Shown piece by piece: positions 8,134 to 17,138 of a stretch of 64,000 nucleotides of DNA (its first letter is position 1; every line of letters begins with the position of its first letter). The stretch lies in the NCBI RefSeq assembly GCF_009917485.1, contig NZ_QZDT01000004.1, forward strand, positions 62,001 to 126,000, given 5' to 3'. The notes below the pieces were generated by a model. That model had not been told where the DNA came from. It did not search any database and was given only the letters and a program-made list of their open reading frames with translations. This DNA is from Parablautia muri (GTDB lineage Bacteria; Bacillota; Clostridia; Lachnospirales; Lachnospiraceae). The translations under genes and the position numbers were made by a program.

Positions 8134-9072
8134 ATGAAACCAATACTATTTTTAAACCCTGTATTTAAAGAGACCATCTGGGGAGGCAGTAAGCTGAAGG
8201 AACAGTATCATTATGATATTCCCAGCACCACCACCGGTGAATGCTGGGCGATAAGCGCCCACCCTAATGGAGACTGTACGGTTAAAGAAGGGATTTATGA
8301 GGGAATGACCCTGTCAGAGCTTTGGGAGAAACATCCGGAGCTTTTTGGAAATTGTGGGCTGGACAGGTTTCCGCTTCTTACGAAAATCATTGACGCCCGG
8401 GAAAATTTAAGCATCCAGGTGCATCCGGATGATACTTATGCCAAAACCCATGAAAATGGTTCTCTGGGAAAAACGGAGTGCTGGTATATTCTGGACTGTC
8501 CGGAGGATGCAGCCCTTATAATCGGCCATAACGCCAAAAGTAAAACAGAGCTGGAGGATATGATACGGCAGGGGAAATGGCCGGAATTTATCCGTGAAAT
8601 TCCGGTGAAAAAGGGAGATTTCATTCAGATAGACCCAGGCACAGTACATGCAATCAAAGGCGGTATTATGCTTTTGGAGACCCAGCAAAACAGCGATATT
8701 ACTTACCGGGTATATGATTATGACAGATTAAGCGATGGAAAACCCAGACAGCTCCATATTGAGCAGAGCATTGACGTAATCACGGTTCCCGCTCTTTCTC
8801 CAAAGGATAGCGTAAGACCGGCAGCAGAACTTCCTTCCAATGTAATGAATGAATTGATTTCCTGCGATTATTATAAGGTGTGGAAATTGGAGGTGACAAA
8901 GCCTGTATCTGTTGAGCAGACGCACCCCTTCCTGATTATGAGCGTTATAGAAGGGGAGGGCAGCGTCAATGAGCGAAAGATAACAAAAGGCGACCATTTT
9001 ATTCTGCCAGATGGATTTGGCGAGGTGAAGTTGGAAGGGAAGATGGAACTTATAGTATCTTCTATAAAATAA
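8134..9072 (+). CDS. manA: Mannose-6-phosphate isomerase, class I
   Basis: The enzyme interconverts mannose-6-phosphate and fructose-6-phosphate, linking mannose released by the phosphorylases to glycolysis. The 312-residue protein starts KPILFLNPVFKETIWGG and carries the zinc-site motifs LSIQVHPDD (about residue 88), KTECWYIL and DPGTVHAI, plus QNSDITYRVYDYDR typical of the short Firmicute type. ATG 8134 is chosen over upstream codons because it follows the GGAGGA site of leader-repeat copy 2 at about 12 bases and fits the family N-terminus. It is the last gene of the mannoside cluster. Phosphomannomutase, needed to make its substrate from mannose-1-phosphate, must be elsewhere. Confidence 0.92.
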   Translation: MKPILFLNPVFKETIWGGSKLKEQYHYDIPSTTTGECWAISAHPNGDCTVKEGIYEGMTLSELWEKHPELFGNCGLDRFPLLTKIIDARENLSIQVHPDDTYAKTHENGSLGKTECWYILDCPEDAALIIGHNAKSKTELEDMIRQGKWPEFIREIPVKKGDFIQIDPGTVHAIKGGIMLLETQQNSDITYRVYDYDRLSDGKPRQLHIEQSIDVITVPALSPKDSVRPAAELPSNVMNELISCDYYKVWKLEVTKPVSVEQTHPFLIMSVIEGEGSVNERKITKGDHFILPDGFGEVKLEGKMELIVSSIK

Positions 9073-9097
9073 AGGCAGTCAGCCTGCGAACTGTTAC

Positions 9098-9133
9098 AAA
9101 AATGGTTAGATTCCTATCATGGAATCTAACCAT
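9098..9133 (-). terminator. Terminator of the ABC exporter genes
   Basis: A perfect 13-bp stem (9102-9114 with 9121-9133, six-base loop) is followed on the minus strand by TTTTG. It lies between the convergent manA and ABC genes and could stop both. Confidence 0.8.
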
Positions 9134-9203
9134 ACAAAATATCATTGTTAACAAAATAACATTGACAGCTAAATGGTTACCCATGCGGCTGTTCCTATTA
9201 TTA

Positions 9204-10973
9204 CTATTCAAATTGCGCCGCATAGAGTTTATAATAAAACCCTTTTTCTTTCATAAGGCTTTCATGGTTTCCCTGTTCTACCACATCCCCATGATCAATC
9301 ACCAGGATATGGTCTGCATGCCGGATGGTAGAAAGCCTATGTGCAATTACAAAACAAGTTTTATTTTTCATCAATTCCCGCATAGCTCTTTGGATTTTTC
9401 GCTCCGTACTGGTATCCACATTGGAAGTAGCCTCGTCCAAAATCAGCATTTTCGTGTCATAAAGCATAGCCCTTGCAATGGTAAGCAGCTGTTTCTGCCC
9501 CTTTGAAATATTTCCACCGTCTTCGCTGATGATGGTCTCATACCCTTGAGGCAGACGCATAATGAACGGATGGATATATGCTGCCTTTGCCGCTGCCACC
9601 ACCTCATTCATTGTAGCCCCTTCCTTTCCATAAGCAATATTATCAAAAATCGTACCCTGAAAAACCCAGGTATCCTGAAGTACCATTGCATAGGCCCCCC
9701 GCAGACTCTTTCTGGTATAATTACGGATGTCCTCACCCTCCACAAGTATTCTGCCCGCATCCACATCATAAAAGCGCATCAGCAGATTAATAATTGTGGT
9801 TTTTCCGGCCCCGGTGGGCCCTACAATCGCCACCAGCTTACCGGCCTGCGCATACAAATTAAGATGGTGTATGATTATCTTCTCAGGGTCATATCCAAAA
9901 GAAACATCCTCAAATGTGACATTTCCTTTTACACCTGTAAGCTCCGTTGCATTTTCCCGGTCTTTTAGCTCTTCCTCCTCATCCAGCAGATTAAAAACTC
10001 TTTCCGCTGCAGCCAATGCGGAATACAACTCGTTCATGATATTGGCAATCTCATTTATGGGTCCCGAAAATTTTCGTGAATACAACACAAAGGAGGAAAT
10101 CTGTCCTAAAGAAACAGCCCCTGTCATATAAAGAAAAGAGCCAAATACCGCAATCAGACAGAGTCCTAAATTGTTAATAAAGCCCACCGTTGGCCCCATG
10201 CTCATTCCGTAATAATCCGCATCATAATAGGCATCTGCCGCATCCTGATTGATTCCTTCAAATTTTTCGGCTACACGGTTTTCGTAGGCATATGCCATAA
10301 TTGTCTTTTGCCCGGAAAACATCTCTTCCACAAATCCGTTCAAAATCCCATAATTTTTAGAACGTTTTATAAACCTTGGCTGGGTAATTGTCCGCATCCT
10401 TGTGGTGTAAATAACAGCGACCGGAATCGTAACAAGCACCACAACAGCCAATACGGGCGCGATATAAAGCATCATACAAAAGGAACCGACTACCGTAACC
10501 ACACTGGTTAAAATCTGAACCACATCCGTACCCAGGCAAGTACTCACTACATCAATATCATAGGATACGCGACTGATGATATCCCCCGCCTGGTTTTTGT
10601 CAAAATAGCCCACCGGCATCTTCATAAGCTTATCAAAAACATCCGCCCGCATGTGCTTTGCAATCCATTTACTTACATACATCATAAATATATTAATCAA
10701 TATAGTGATGACAGAAGATAAGACATAGCAAAACAGCATCCTCTCCGCATAATAAAAGACTTTCTCAAAATTGACCTTCCCGGCTCCGGCCGCTGCCTCA
10801 TTGATTGCCCATCCTGCCAGATTTGGCCCTAGCAGGGCCAGCACATTGCTGGCAAAGCAAAGGAAAAATATCATACAAAGAAGCCATTTATATGGCCCCA
10901 TAAACCTAAGAAGCCGCTTAAACGTTCCTTTGGTATCTTTAGGCTTTTTTAATATCGTGTCTCTGGCCGCCAT
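9204..10973 (-). CDS. ABC exporter, fused permease/ATPase, canonical Walker B half
   Basis: This 589-residue half-transporter has an N-terminal six-helix type IV exporter domain (about residues 30-310) and a C-terminal nucleotide-binding domain with Walker A GPTGAGKTTI, signature ISKGQKQLL, Walker B MLILDEATSNVD and the H-loop IAHRLSTI. The signature departs from LSGGQ. It follows the partner half-transporter by 22 bases, so the two form a heterodimeric exporter of the multidrug or peptide type. ATG 10973 is chosen for its GGAG site; the longer frame would overlap the partner. The substrate is unknown. Confidence 0.9.
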   Translation of the reverse strand: MAARDTILKKPKDTKGTFKRLLRFMGPYKWLLCMIFFLCFASNVLALLGPNLAGWAINEAAAGAGKVNFEKVFYYAERMLFCYVLSSVITILINIFMMYVSKWIAKHMRADVFDKLMKMPVGYFDKNQAGDIISRVSYDIDVVSTCLGTDVVQILTSVVTVVGSFCMMLYIAPVLAVVVLVTIPVAVIYTTRMRTITQPRFIKRSKNYGILNGFVEEMFSGQKTIMAYAYENRVAEKFEGINQDAADAYYDADYYGMSMGPTVGFINNLGLCLIAVFGSFLYMTGAVSLGQISSFVLYSRKFSGPINEIANIMNELYSALAAAERVFNLLDEEEELKDRENATELTGVKGNVTFEDVSFGYDPEKIIIHHLNLYAQAGKLVAIVGPTGAGKTTIINLLMRFYDVDAGRILVEGEDIRNYTRKSLRGAYAMVLQDTWVFQGTIFDNIAYGKEGATMNEVVAAAKAAYIHPFIMRLPQGYETIISEDGGNISKGQKQLLTIARAMLYDTKMLILDEATSNVDTSTERKIQRAMRELMKNKTCFVIAHRLSTIRHADHILVIDHGDVVEQGNHESLMKEKGFYYKLYAAQFE

Positions 10974-10995
10974 CTTTTCTCCATTCTGTACTGTT

Positions 10996-12789
10996 TTAAA
11001 CAGCCTGCTCTCCCATCTGTGTTTTATAAATTTCCCGATACATTTCACAGTTTGCCATCAGCTCCTGGTGCGTGCCATGCCCAATGATTCTTCCTTCATC
11101 AAGAACGATAATATCATCAAGACTCATAATGGAACTGATGCGTTGTGCGACAATAATGGTAGTTGCGGATTTGTGATGCTCCCGAATTGCTTTACGAAGC
11201 GCTGCATCTGTCTTATAGTCAAGGGCACTGGATGAATCGTCCAGAATCAAAATCTGCGGGTTTGCCGCAAGCGCCCTTGCAATCAAAACTCTCTGCCTCT
11301 GCCCACCGCTTAAGTTTGCTCCGTGCACCACCGCCCGGTGATCATAAGAATCTTCATATTCTTCAATAAATCCTTTCGCCTTTGCATTGGCAGCCGCTCC
11401 TTCTATTTCCTGCATGGACACATCCCTTCCAAAAGAAATGTTTTCTTTCAGGGAATCTGCAAAAATGACATCATTTTGAAACACCACTCCAAACATCTGA
11501 TGTAGCTCATCCTTATCGTAAGTACGCACATCCTTTCCATCAATAAAAATCCTCCCTTCATCTGCGTCATAGAAACGCATCAGCAGGTTAATGATGGTGG
11601 TCTTTCCACAACCTGTAGCGCCGATGATTCCAAGTGAGGCGCCTTTTTTCATGGAAAAATCAATATCCTCCAGACATTTCTGTCTGTTCATTCCGTCAAA
11701 CCATTCTGAAGATACCTCCTTTGGGCTTTTATCTTTATCTTCCTTGACATCGCTCTCATCTCCATAACTGAAGTTTACATGCTCAAAGATAATATATTCA
11801 TTCCTTTTGGTGTGAAAAGCTTCTTTATCTGAAAGGGGCACCATATCATCCGCCGTTCCCACCACTGCTGCAATACGGCTTGCAGATGCATTTGCTTTGG
11901 ACATCAGCATAAACACACGGTTCAACGCCATAACCCCCATTAAAATCATGTTAAAGTAAGTAAGAAATGCAAGAATGACCCCCGGTTTGGTAACACCATT
12001 ATTTACCTGGACAGCACCTATGATTACTACAATCGTAAGCCCAATGTTCAAAATCAAAGTCATAAGCGGTCCGGGCAGAGCCATAACCACACCCGCCTTG
12101 ATTTCCTTTTCCGCCATTTGATGATTGGCTCCTCCAAACCGCCTTGTCCCATAATCCTCCTTGGAAAGCGCTTTTACCACACGGATTCCGGTAATATTTT
12201 CCCGCATAATCCGCACAATATGATCTATGCTTTGCTGCACCTTATCATAAAGTGGAATCCCTTTCATTGAAACAAACACCACCACTACAATCATAATCGG
12301 CGCCAAAATGCACAGAATCGAGGCCAGCCCCACATCCATCGTAAGGGTAATGACAATTCCACCAATCAGCATAATCGGCGCCCGGATTCCCAGTGACTGA
12401 AAGCTTTGGATGAAACTCTGCACATTATAGGAATCGGAAGTCATACGCGAATTTAACGATGGCAAACCAAATCCATCCAGTTTATTGCCGGATAAATTGA
12501 TAGACTTCCAAAATAAATCCCTGCGGATTTCAAAGATACTCTCCTTGGCTACCCTGACCGAAAGCCGGTTGGCTCCTACATTAAGCTGCCGCACCAAAAC
12601 CGCCAGCAGTATCATGACCCCTCCCCATAAGAAAACCTGCCTGATGCTCCGGGTAGGAACCACTTCATCCACTAAATGCTCCAAAACATAGGGAAGCATC
12701 AGCTCCCCTAAAGTACCCATCAATTTAATTATCATAACCGCCGCCACCAGTTTTTGATATTTTTTTAAATAAGAAAATATAAATTTCAT
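10996..12789 (-). CDS. ABC exporter, fused permease/ATPase, degenerate-site half
   Basis: The 597-residue half-transporter has N-terminal membrane helices starting in LVAAVMIIKLMGTLGELMLP and a C-terminal ATPase domain: Walker A GATGCGKTTI, intact signature LSGGQRQRV and Walker B ILILDDSSSALD. The catalytic Glu after Walker B is Asp, and the partner's signature is non-canonical. This pattern is known for heterodimeric exporters with one degenerate ATP site, such as the LmrCD and BmrCD type. It is the first gene of a two-gene operon, divergent from the aminotransferase across a 292-bp AT-rich gap (12790-13081) in which I see no gene. No regulator lies beside it. Confidence 0.9.
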   Translation of the reverse strand: MKFIFSYLKKYQKLVAAVMIIKLMGTLGELMLPYVLEHLVDEVVPTRSIRQVFLWGGVMILLAVLVRQLNVGANRLSVRVAKESIFEIRRDLFWKSINLSGNKLDGFGLPSLNSRMTSDSYNVQSFIQSFQSLGIRAPIMLIGGIVITLTMDVGLASILCILAPIMIVVVVFVSMKGIPLYDKVQQSIDHIVRIMRENITGIRVVKALSKEDYGTRRFGGANHQMAEKEIKAGVVMALPGPLMTLILNIGLTIVVIIGAVQVNNGVTKPGVILAFLTYFNMILMGVMALNRVFMLMSKANASASRIAAVVGTADDMVPLSDKEAFHTKRNEYIIFEHVNFSYGDESDVKEDKDKSPKEVSSEWFDGMNRQKCLEDIDFSMKKGASLGIIGATGCGKTTIINLLMRFYDADEGRIFIDGKDVRTYDKDELHQMFGVVFQNDVIFADSLKENISFGRDVSMQEIEGAAANAKAKGFIEEYEDSYDHRAVVHGANLSGGQRQRVLIARALAANPQILILDDSSSALDYKTDAALRKAIREHHKSATTIIVAQRISSIMSLDDIIVLDEGRIIGHGTHQELMANCEMYREIYKTQMGEQAV

Positions 12790-13081
12790 ACCACTTTCCC
12801 CAATTATTCTTCATTTTTTTACTTTACATTTCAGCATTAAAATTTCTGATTTATATTTATGATATCAAATATATAAATTTTTTTCTATATGCCCTTAATA
12901 AAGTATTAACTATTACTTAAAGTCGAAGTCTGAACTTTTACACTTTATCGCGTTAAAGAGAAGAAAAAGCTTAACAGATAAAGAAAAATATTATATACTT
13001 AGCATTGGCTTGGATATTATTTTTATAGGAATGATTTTTATAAAGATTTTGAATAAACATGGAAGGAGTTTAAAGAAGGAC

Positions 13082-14275
13082 ATGATATCAAAAAAGTACA
13101 AAGACATGCTGAGTAATAAATCGATTATTCGTCAGTTTTCGGAGTTTGCAATAGCCAGGGGGGCTCAAATAGGATATGAGAATGTATTTGATTACAGCCT
13201 GGGGAATCCTTCGGTTTCTCCGCCCCAGAAGTTTACGGATACGATGATAGACTTGCTTAAAAATAAAAACTCTGTAGAATTGCATGGCTATAGCCAAAGC
13301 CTGGGCATCCCGGCGGTACGGGAGAAGATTGCGAACTATCTGAATCAGCGTTTTGGTATGAATTATACGAAGGAGCATATTTTTATGTCTACGGGAGCGG
13401 CCGGGGCAATTGCGCATGCGCTCAGATGTGTGACGGCGCCCGGGGATGAGGTGCTGATTTTTGCGCCCTTTTTTGCGGAGTATTGGTCTTATGTAAATTT
13501 AAGCGGAGCCATTATGAAAGTGGTGCCTGCAAATGTGGAGGATTTTCAGGTTAATTTTGAAGCTTTTGAGGAAATGTTGACAGAAAAGGTTACGGCTGTG
13601 CTGATTAACACGCCAAACAATCCTTCAGGAGCTGTCTATACGTCAAAGACGCTTAAGAGAATGGCGGATATTATGACGGCAAAATCTGAGGAATATGGGC
13701 ATGATATTTTCCTTATTTCGGATGAACCGTACAGAGAAATTGTATTTGCCGGAACAGAGGCGCCGTATGTATCAAAGTTTTATTCTAATTCCATATGCTG
13801 TTATTCTTTTTCTAAGTCTTTGTCTATACCAGGGGAAAGGCTTGGATATGTAGCGGTAAATCCGGAGTGTACGGATGCAGAGTATATTGCGGATATGTGC
13901 GGACAGGTTTCAAGAGGGATAGGGCATAATTGCCCTCCTTCTATTATTCAGCTTGCAGTGGCCGAATGCCTGGATATAACATCGGATCTTTCTGTATATG
14001 AAACGAATAGGAACATATTATATAAGGAGCTGACTTCTCTTGGATTTGAGTGTGTAAAACCCGGGGGTACCTTCTATATTTTCCCGAAGGCGCCGGAGAA
14101 GGATGCGGTTGCCTTTTGCGAGAAGGCAAAGAAATATGATTTGGTTTTGGTGCCAAGCGATGATTTTGGCGTGCCGGGGTATTTCAGGATGGCCTGCTGT
14201 ATTGATACGGAAAAGGCAGTGCGTTCTTTGGAGGCATTTCGGAAATTCGTTCAGGATGAGAATTATTTTAGGTAA
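13082..14275 (+). CDS. PLP-dependent class I/II aminotransferase
   Basis: This fold-type I aminotransferase (397 residues) shows FDYSLGNPSVSPP near residue 30, the INTPNNPSGAVY block that holds the PLP ring, ISDEPYREIVF with the Asp/Tyr pair, and the Schiff-base Lys in CYSFSKSLSIPGERLGY. The C-terminus ends with a substrate Arg in GYFRMACCID. It acts in the cytoplasm on an amino acid that cannot be named; aspartate-like or aromatic substrates are possible. Several in-frame upstream codons exist, but ATG 13082 fits the family N-terminus and follows GAAGGA. It is transcribed alone, ahead of the patatin gene. Confidence 0.85.
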   Translation: MISKKYKDMLSNKSIIRQFSEFAIARGAQIGYENVFDYSLGNPSVSPPQKFTDTMIDLLKNKNSVELHGYSQSLGIPAVREKIANYLNQRFGMNYTKEHIFMSTGAAGAIAHALRCVTAPGDEVLIFAPFFAEYWSYVNLSGAIMKVVPANVEDFQVNFEAFEEMLTEKVTAVLINTPNNPSGAVYTSKTLKRMADIMTAKSEEYGHDIFLISDEPYREIVFAGTEAPYVSKFYSNSICCYSFSKSLSIPGERLGYVAVNPECTDAEYIADMCGQVSRGIGHNCPPSIIQLAVAECLDITSDLSVYETNRNILYKELTSLGFECVKPGGTFYIFPKAPEKDAVAFCEKAKKYDLVLVPSDDFGVPGYFRMACCIDTEKAVRSLEAFRKFVQDENYFR

Positions 14276-14360
14276 AAATCTAATTTTATATTGGACGGAT
14301 TGAAAAACAATTTATAGCAAGACCCTATCTTAGGGATTATCAATCGTATGGGAGATTAAA

Positions 14361-15215
14361 ATGTTTGAGGCAGGTTTGGTTCTGGAAGGCGGCGGGATGA
14401 AAGGTGTATACACCTGCGGTGTCCTGGACTTCTTTTTGGATAAGGGATTGGAATTTCGTTCCTGCTATGGCGTTTCGGCAGGTACGTGCAATCTTTGCAG
14501 TTTTTTATCAAAGCAAAGGGGCAGGGCGTATCATGTAATTGTGGATTACCTGGAGGATAAAAATTATTGCGGCTTATACAGTCTTATCAAAACCGGAGAT
14601 TTGTTCGGAGCGGAAATGTGCTACCATACAATACCGGAAAAGCTGTATCCTTATGATTATGAGGCTTATAACAAGTATCAGGGAACCTTTTATAGTGTAA
14701 TTACAAACATAGAGTCCGGACAGCCTGAATATATACCTATTAAAGACATGAAAAAAGATATTGAAGCGATAAGGGCATCTGCTTCTCTGCCGCTGGTGTC
14801 AAGGAATGTGAAGTTTAAAGGACAGCTTTACCTGGACGGAGGAATTGCGGATGCGATTCCCCTGCGCAGGTCCATAGAGGACGGCAATAAGAAGAATGTA
14901 GTGATTATGACGAAGGAGGCAGGCTACCGCAGGCAGCCGTCTTCCATGATACGGCTTATTAAGCTTTATTACAGGAAATATCCTAAAGTTTATGAGCTTA
15001 TGAAAAACAGACATAATGCTTATAATGAAACCCTTGACTTTATTACCGGACAGGTGGAAAGGGGCAGTACGTTTCTGATTCAGCCTAAGCACAGAAGTAA
15101 TGTAGGGCGCATCGAAAAAGATAAGACGAAATTGGAGGCGCTATACAGGGAAGGATATCAGGATGCTGCCAACTGTTATGAAAGTTTGTTAAAATTTTTG
15201 GAGGATGATGCATGA
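14361..15215 (+). CDS. Patatin-like phospholipase family protein
   Basis: The 284-residue protein has the patatin oxyanion-hole motif GGGMKGVYTCGVLDFFLD near the N-terminus, the nucleophile elbow GVSAGTCN (GXSXG-type Ser, about residue 40) and the catalytic Asp in LDGGIADAIPL (about 155). These are lipid acyl hydrolases, and this form resembles the bacterial RssA/YjjU type. It has no signal peptide. Its stop overlaps the uppP start by four bases, so the two are translationally coupled, which hints at a membrane-lipid role. The physiological substrate is unknown. Confidence 0.88.
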   Translation: MFEAGLVLEGGGMKGVYTCGVLDFFLDKGLEFRSCYGVSAGTCNLCSFLSKQRGRAYHVIVDYLEDKNYCGLYSLIKTGDLFGAEMCYHTIPEKLYPYDYEAYNKYQGTFYSVITNIESGQPEYIPIKDMKKDIEAIRASASLPLVSRNVKFKGQLYLDGGIADAIPLRRSIEDGNKKNVVIMTKEAGYRRQPSSMIRLIKLYYRKYPKVYELMKNRHNAYNETLDFITGQVERGSTFLIQPKHRSNVGRIEKDKTKLEALYREGYQDAANCYESLLKFLEDDA

Positions 15216-16075
15216 TTGAATTTTTAAAAGCAGTGTTATTTGGCATTGTGGAAGGAATTACGGAATGGCTGCCCATCAGCAGCACAGGGCATATGATACT
15301 GTTAGACGAGTTTGTAAAACTGGATGTTTCGCCTGAGTTTTGGGAAATGTTTTTGGTGGTGATTCAGTTAGGCGCTATCCTGGCGGTGGTGGTGCTGTTT
15401 TGGAATGAAATCTGGCCCTTTGGCATCTATGGAAAAGGAAAACGTTTTAGGCCGGTGGCCACATCAGGTCTTCTTTCCTATTGTAAAAGGGACATCTGGG
15501 TTATGTGGTTTAAAATCCTTGTAGCTTGTCTGCCGGCAGCAGTGGTAGGGCTTTTGTTTGACGAGTTTTTTGAAAGCCTTTTTTACAATGGAGTCTGCGT
15601 AGCCCTGGCATTAATTCTATTTGGTATTGGTTTCATCCTAATAGAAAACAGGAACAGAAATGCAGCCGTAAGAATTCATTCTTTAGCAGAAATTACTTAC
15701 GAAACCGCGTTTATCATTGGCCTGTTTCAGCTGATTGCGGCTGTTTTTCCCGGAACTTCGCGCTCCGGCGCCACAATTTTAGGCGCGCTTTTAATTGGTG
15801 TGTCAAGAAAGGTTGCGGCGGAGTTTACCTTCTTTCTTGCCATTCCGGTTATGCTAGGAGCCAGCCTTTTAAAAATCGTAAAGTTTGGATTTTCTTTTAC
15901 GGGAAATGAGCTGATGATACTGATAACCGGTATGGCTACTGCCTTTATTGTGTCTATTGTTATCATCCGTTTTCTCATGGGCTATATCAAAAAGCATGAT
16001 TTTAAGGTATTTGGATGGTACCGCATTATACTAGGTATCGTGGTGCTGCTTTACTTTGGAATTGCAAGCCGTTAA
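15212..16075 (+). CDS. uppP: Undecaprenyl-diphosphatase
   Basis: This BacA/UppP-family integral membrane phosphatase recycles undecaprenyl pyrophosphate for peptidoglycan and teichoic acid synthesis and gives basal bacitracin resistance. The 287-residue protein shows both family motifs, VEGITEWLPISSTGHM (residues 11-26) and FPGTSRSGATILGALL (about 178-193), with several hydrophobic helices between and after. The start ATG overlaps the patatin stop (ATGA). A MITE-like element begins 48 bases after its stop. Confidence 0.95.
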   Translation: MIEFLKAVLFGIVEGITEWLPISSTGHMILLDEFVKLDVSPEFWEMFLVVIQLGAILAVVVLFWNEIWPFGIYGKGKRFRPVATSGLLSYCKRDIWVMWFKILVACLPAAVVGLLFDEFFESLFYNGVCVALALILFGIGFILIENRNRNAAVRIHSLAEITYETAFIIGLFQLIAAVFPGTSRSGATILGALLIGVSRKVAAEFTFFLAIPVMLGASLLKIVKFGFSFTGNELMILITGMATAFIVSIVIIRFLMGYIKKHDFKVFGWYRIILGIVVLLYFGIASR

Positions 16076-16122
16076 AGTATGTTTGGAAACAAACCAATAC
16101 ATAAACGGCAGTACGAACTGTT

Positions 16123-16316
16123 GTTACTTTTCACAGGTTAGCTTATAAACAGCTTGAAAAAAACAAATATTCCAAAAGGAACCCTTGAAAAAACGTCAGC
16201 GCTTGGTGGGGTTCTTTCGAACCTAGCGTCTGCTACGTTTTTACAGAGCGAAAGCGCGGTGACGTTGGAAAATTTGTTTTTTCCAAGCGTCCTCTGGCTA
16301 GCGTGTGAAAAGTAAC
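16123..16316. repeat. MITE-like palindromic element, complete copy
   Basis: The 194-bp element is bounded by 20-bp imperfect terminal inverted repeats, GTTACTTTTCACAGGTTAGC (16123-16142) and its complement at 16297-16316 with two mismatches. Inner arms at about 16151-16174 and 16264-16287 are also inverted, so nearly the whole element can fold into one hairpin. It encodes no protein. A 5'-half copy lies at 2772-2889. Confidence 0.8.
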
Positions 16317-16353
16317 ACTGTTACCGTTACTTTGCGAAAAAGCTGTTAATTAG

Positions 16354-16382
16354 TTGACAAAAAGAAAAATATAAGGTACACT
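16354..16382 (+). promoter_or_regulatory. Sigma-A promoter of the DUF6465-like gene
   Basis: TTGACA (16354-16359) and TACACT (16377-16382) are separated by 17 bases, close to the housekeeping consensus. The gene starts 100 bases downstream. Confidence 0.7.
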
Positions 16383-16481
16383 AGTTCAGAAAAATAGGGT
16401 GTTTTAGGGGAGAGACACTGGTCAATTATTTATTGTATACATGCCAGGGAAAAATTTTTCCTGTGTGAAAGGAGTTATATC

Positions 16482-16934
16482 ATGGCTGAGACAAAAAGAG
16501 GAACGACAAAGGCAATTGCTAAAGCAGAATCCGCAGAAGAAGTAAAAGCAGCACCCGAAGCTGAGGTTAAGGAGCCGGAAAAGAAAACCACAGGCAGAAA
16601 AACAACAGCAAAGAAGGATACAACAGCTAAGAAGCCGGCAGTAAAGCGGGCAGCAGCTAAGAAAGAAACCGTTGATAAAAAAGAGCCGGAGGTGAAACAG
16701 ACACCTGCAAAAAGGACTGTTAAGAAGGCTCAGGTTACAGAAACCGTTACTTTCCAGTTCAATGACAGATCTTATACGCCTGATGATTTGATGCAGAGCT
16801 GTAAGAATGTATGGAAATATGATTTAGAAGGAAAAGAGGAAGACTTAAAGAGCATTGAGCTGTATGTGAAGCCGGAAGAAAACAGAGTTTACTTTGTAAT
16901 CAATGGGGATATTACAGGTAATTTCCCTATTTAG
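16482..16934 (+). CDS. DUF6465-like protein with Lys/Ala-rich N-terminus
   Basis: The 150-residue protein has a low-complexity basic N-terminal half (residues 1-85) rich in KK, AK and TAKK words like histone H1 tails, and a compact C-terminal domain (about 88-150) starting VTFQFNDRSYTPDDLM. I recall this arrangement as the DUF6465 family of Lachnospiraceae. The basic tail suggests nucleic-acid or polyanion contact, but no function is established. The gene has its own promoter and terminator and a GGAG site before the ATG. Confidence 0.75.
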   Translation: MAETKRGTTKAIAKAESAEEVKAAPEAEVKEPEKKTTGRKTTAKKDTTAKKPAVKRAAAKKETVDKKEPEVKQTPAKRTVKKAQVTETVTFQFNDRSYTPDDLMQSCKNVWKYDLEGKEEDLKSIELYVKPEENRVYFVINGDITGNFPI

Positions 16935-16965
16935 TTGAAAAGGATATCGTTTGTTATTGACAATA

Positions 16966-16995
16966 AGAGTTGACCATTAGGTCAACTCTTTTTTT
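16966..16995 (+). terminator. Intrinsic terminator
   Basis: A perfect 10-bp stem (16966-16975 with 16980-16989) with an ATTA tetraloop is followed by seven T. It isolates the DUF6465-like gene from the heat-shock operon. Confidence 0.93.
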
Positions 16996-17029
16996 AGAAT
17001 TTTTTTAGAAATATTTTGCACTATATGTG

Positions 17030-17099
17030 TTGACAATAGGTAGGGTAAGTGATATTTTATGGTAAGAAGATGTTAGCACTCCAATCAGTCGAGTGCTAA
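17030..17099 (+). promoter_or_regulatory. Heat-shock promoter with CIRCE operator
   Basis: TTGACA (17030-17035), a 17-base spacer and TATTTT (17053-17058) form a sigma-A promoter. Downstream is a perfect CIRCE operator: TTAGCACTC (17073-17081), nine bases, GAGTGCTAA (17091-17099). HrcA bound here represses the hrcA-grpE-dnaK genes, an established mechanism. Confidence 0.96.
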
Positions 17100-17138
17100 C
17101 AATAACAAATCCGTTCAGGATAGAAGGAGGCGGCAGGG

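Noticed and set aside
9102-9506. Plus-strand open frame over the ABC transporter 3' end
   Set aside because: It overlaps the strongly supported minus-strand ATPase domain and has no recognisable protein features.
16482-16934. Histone H1 homologue
   Set aside because: Only the low-complexity Lys/Ala tail is similar; the C-terminal domain is a separate small family.
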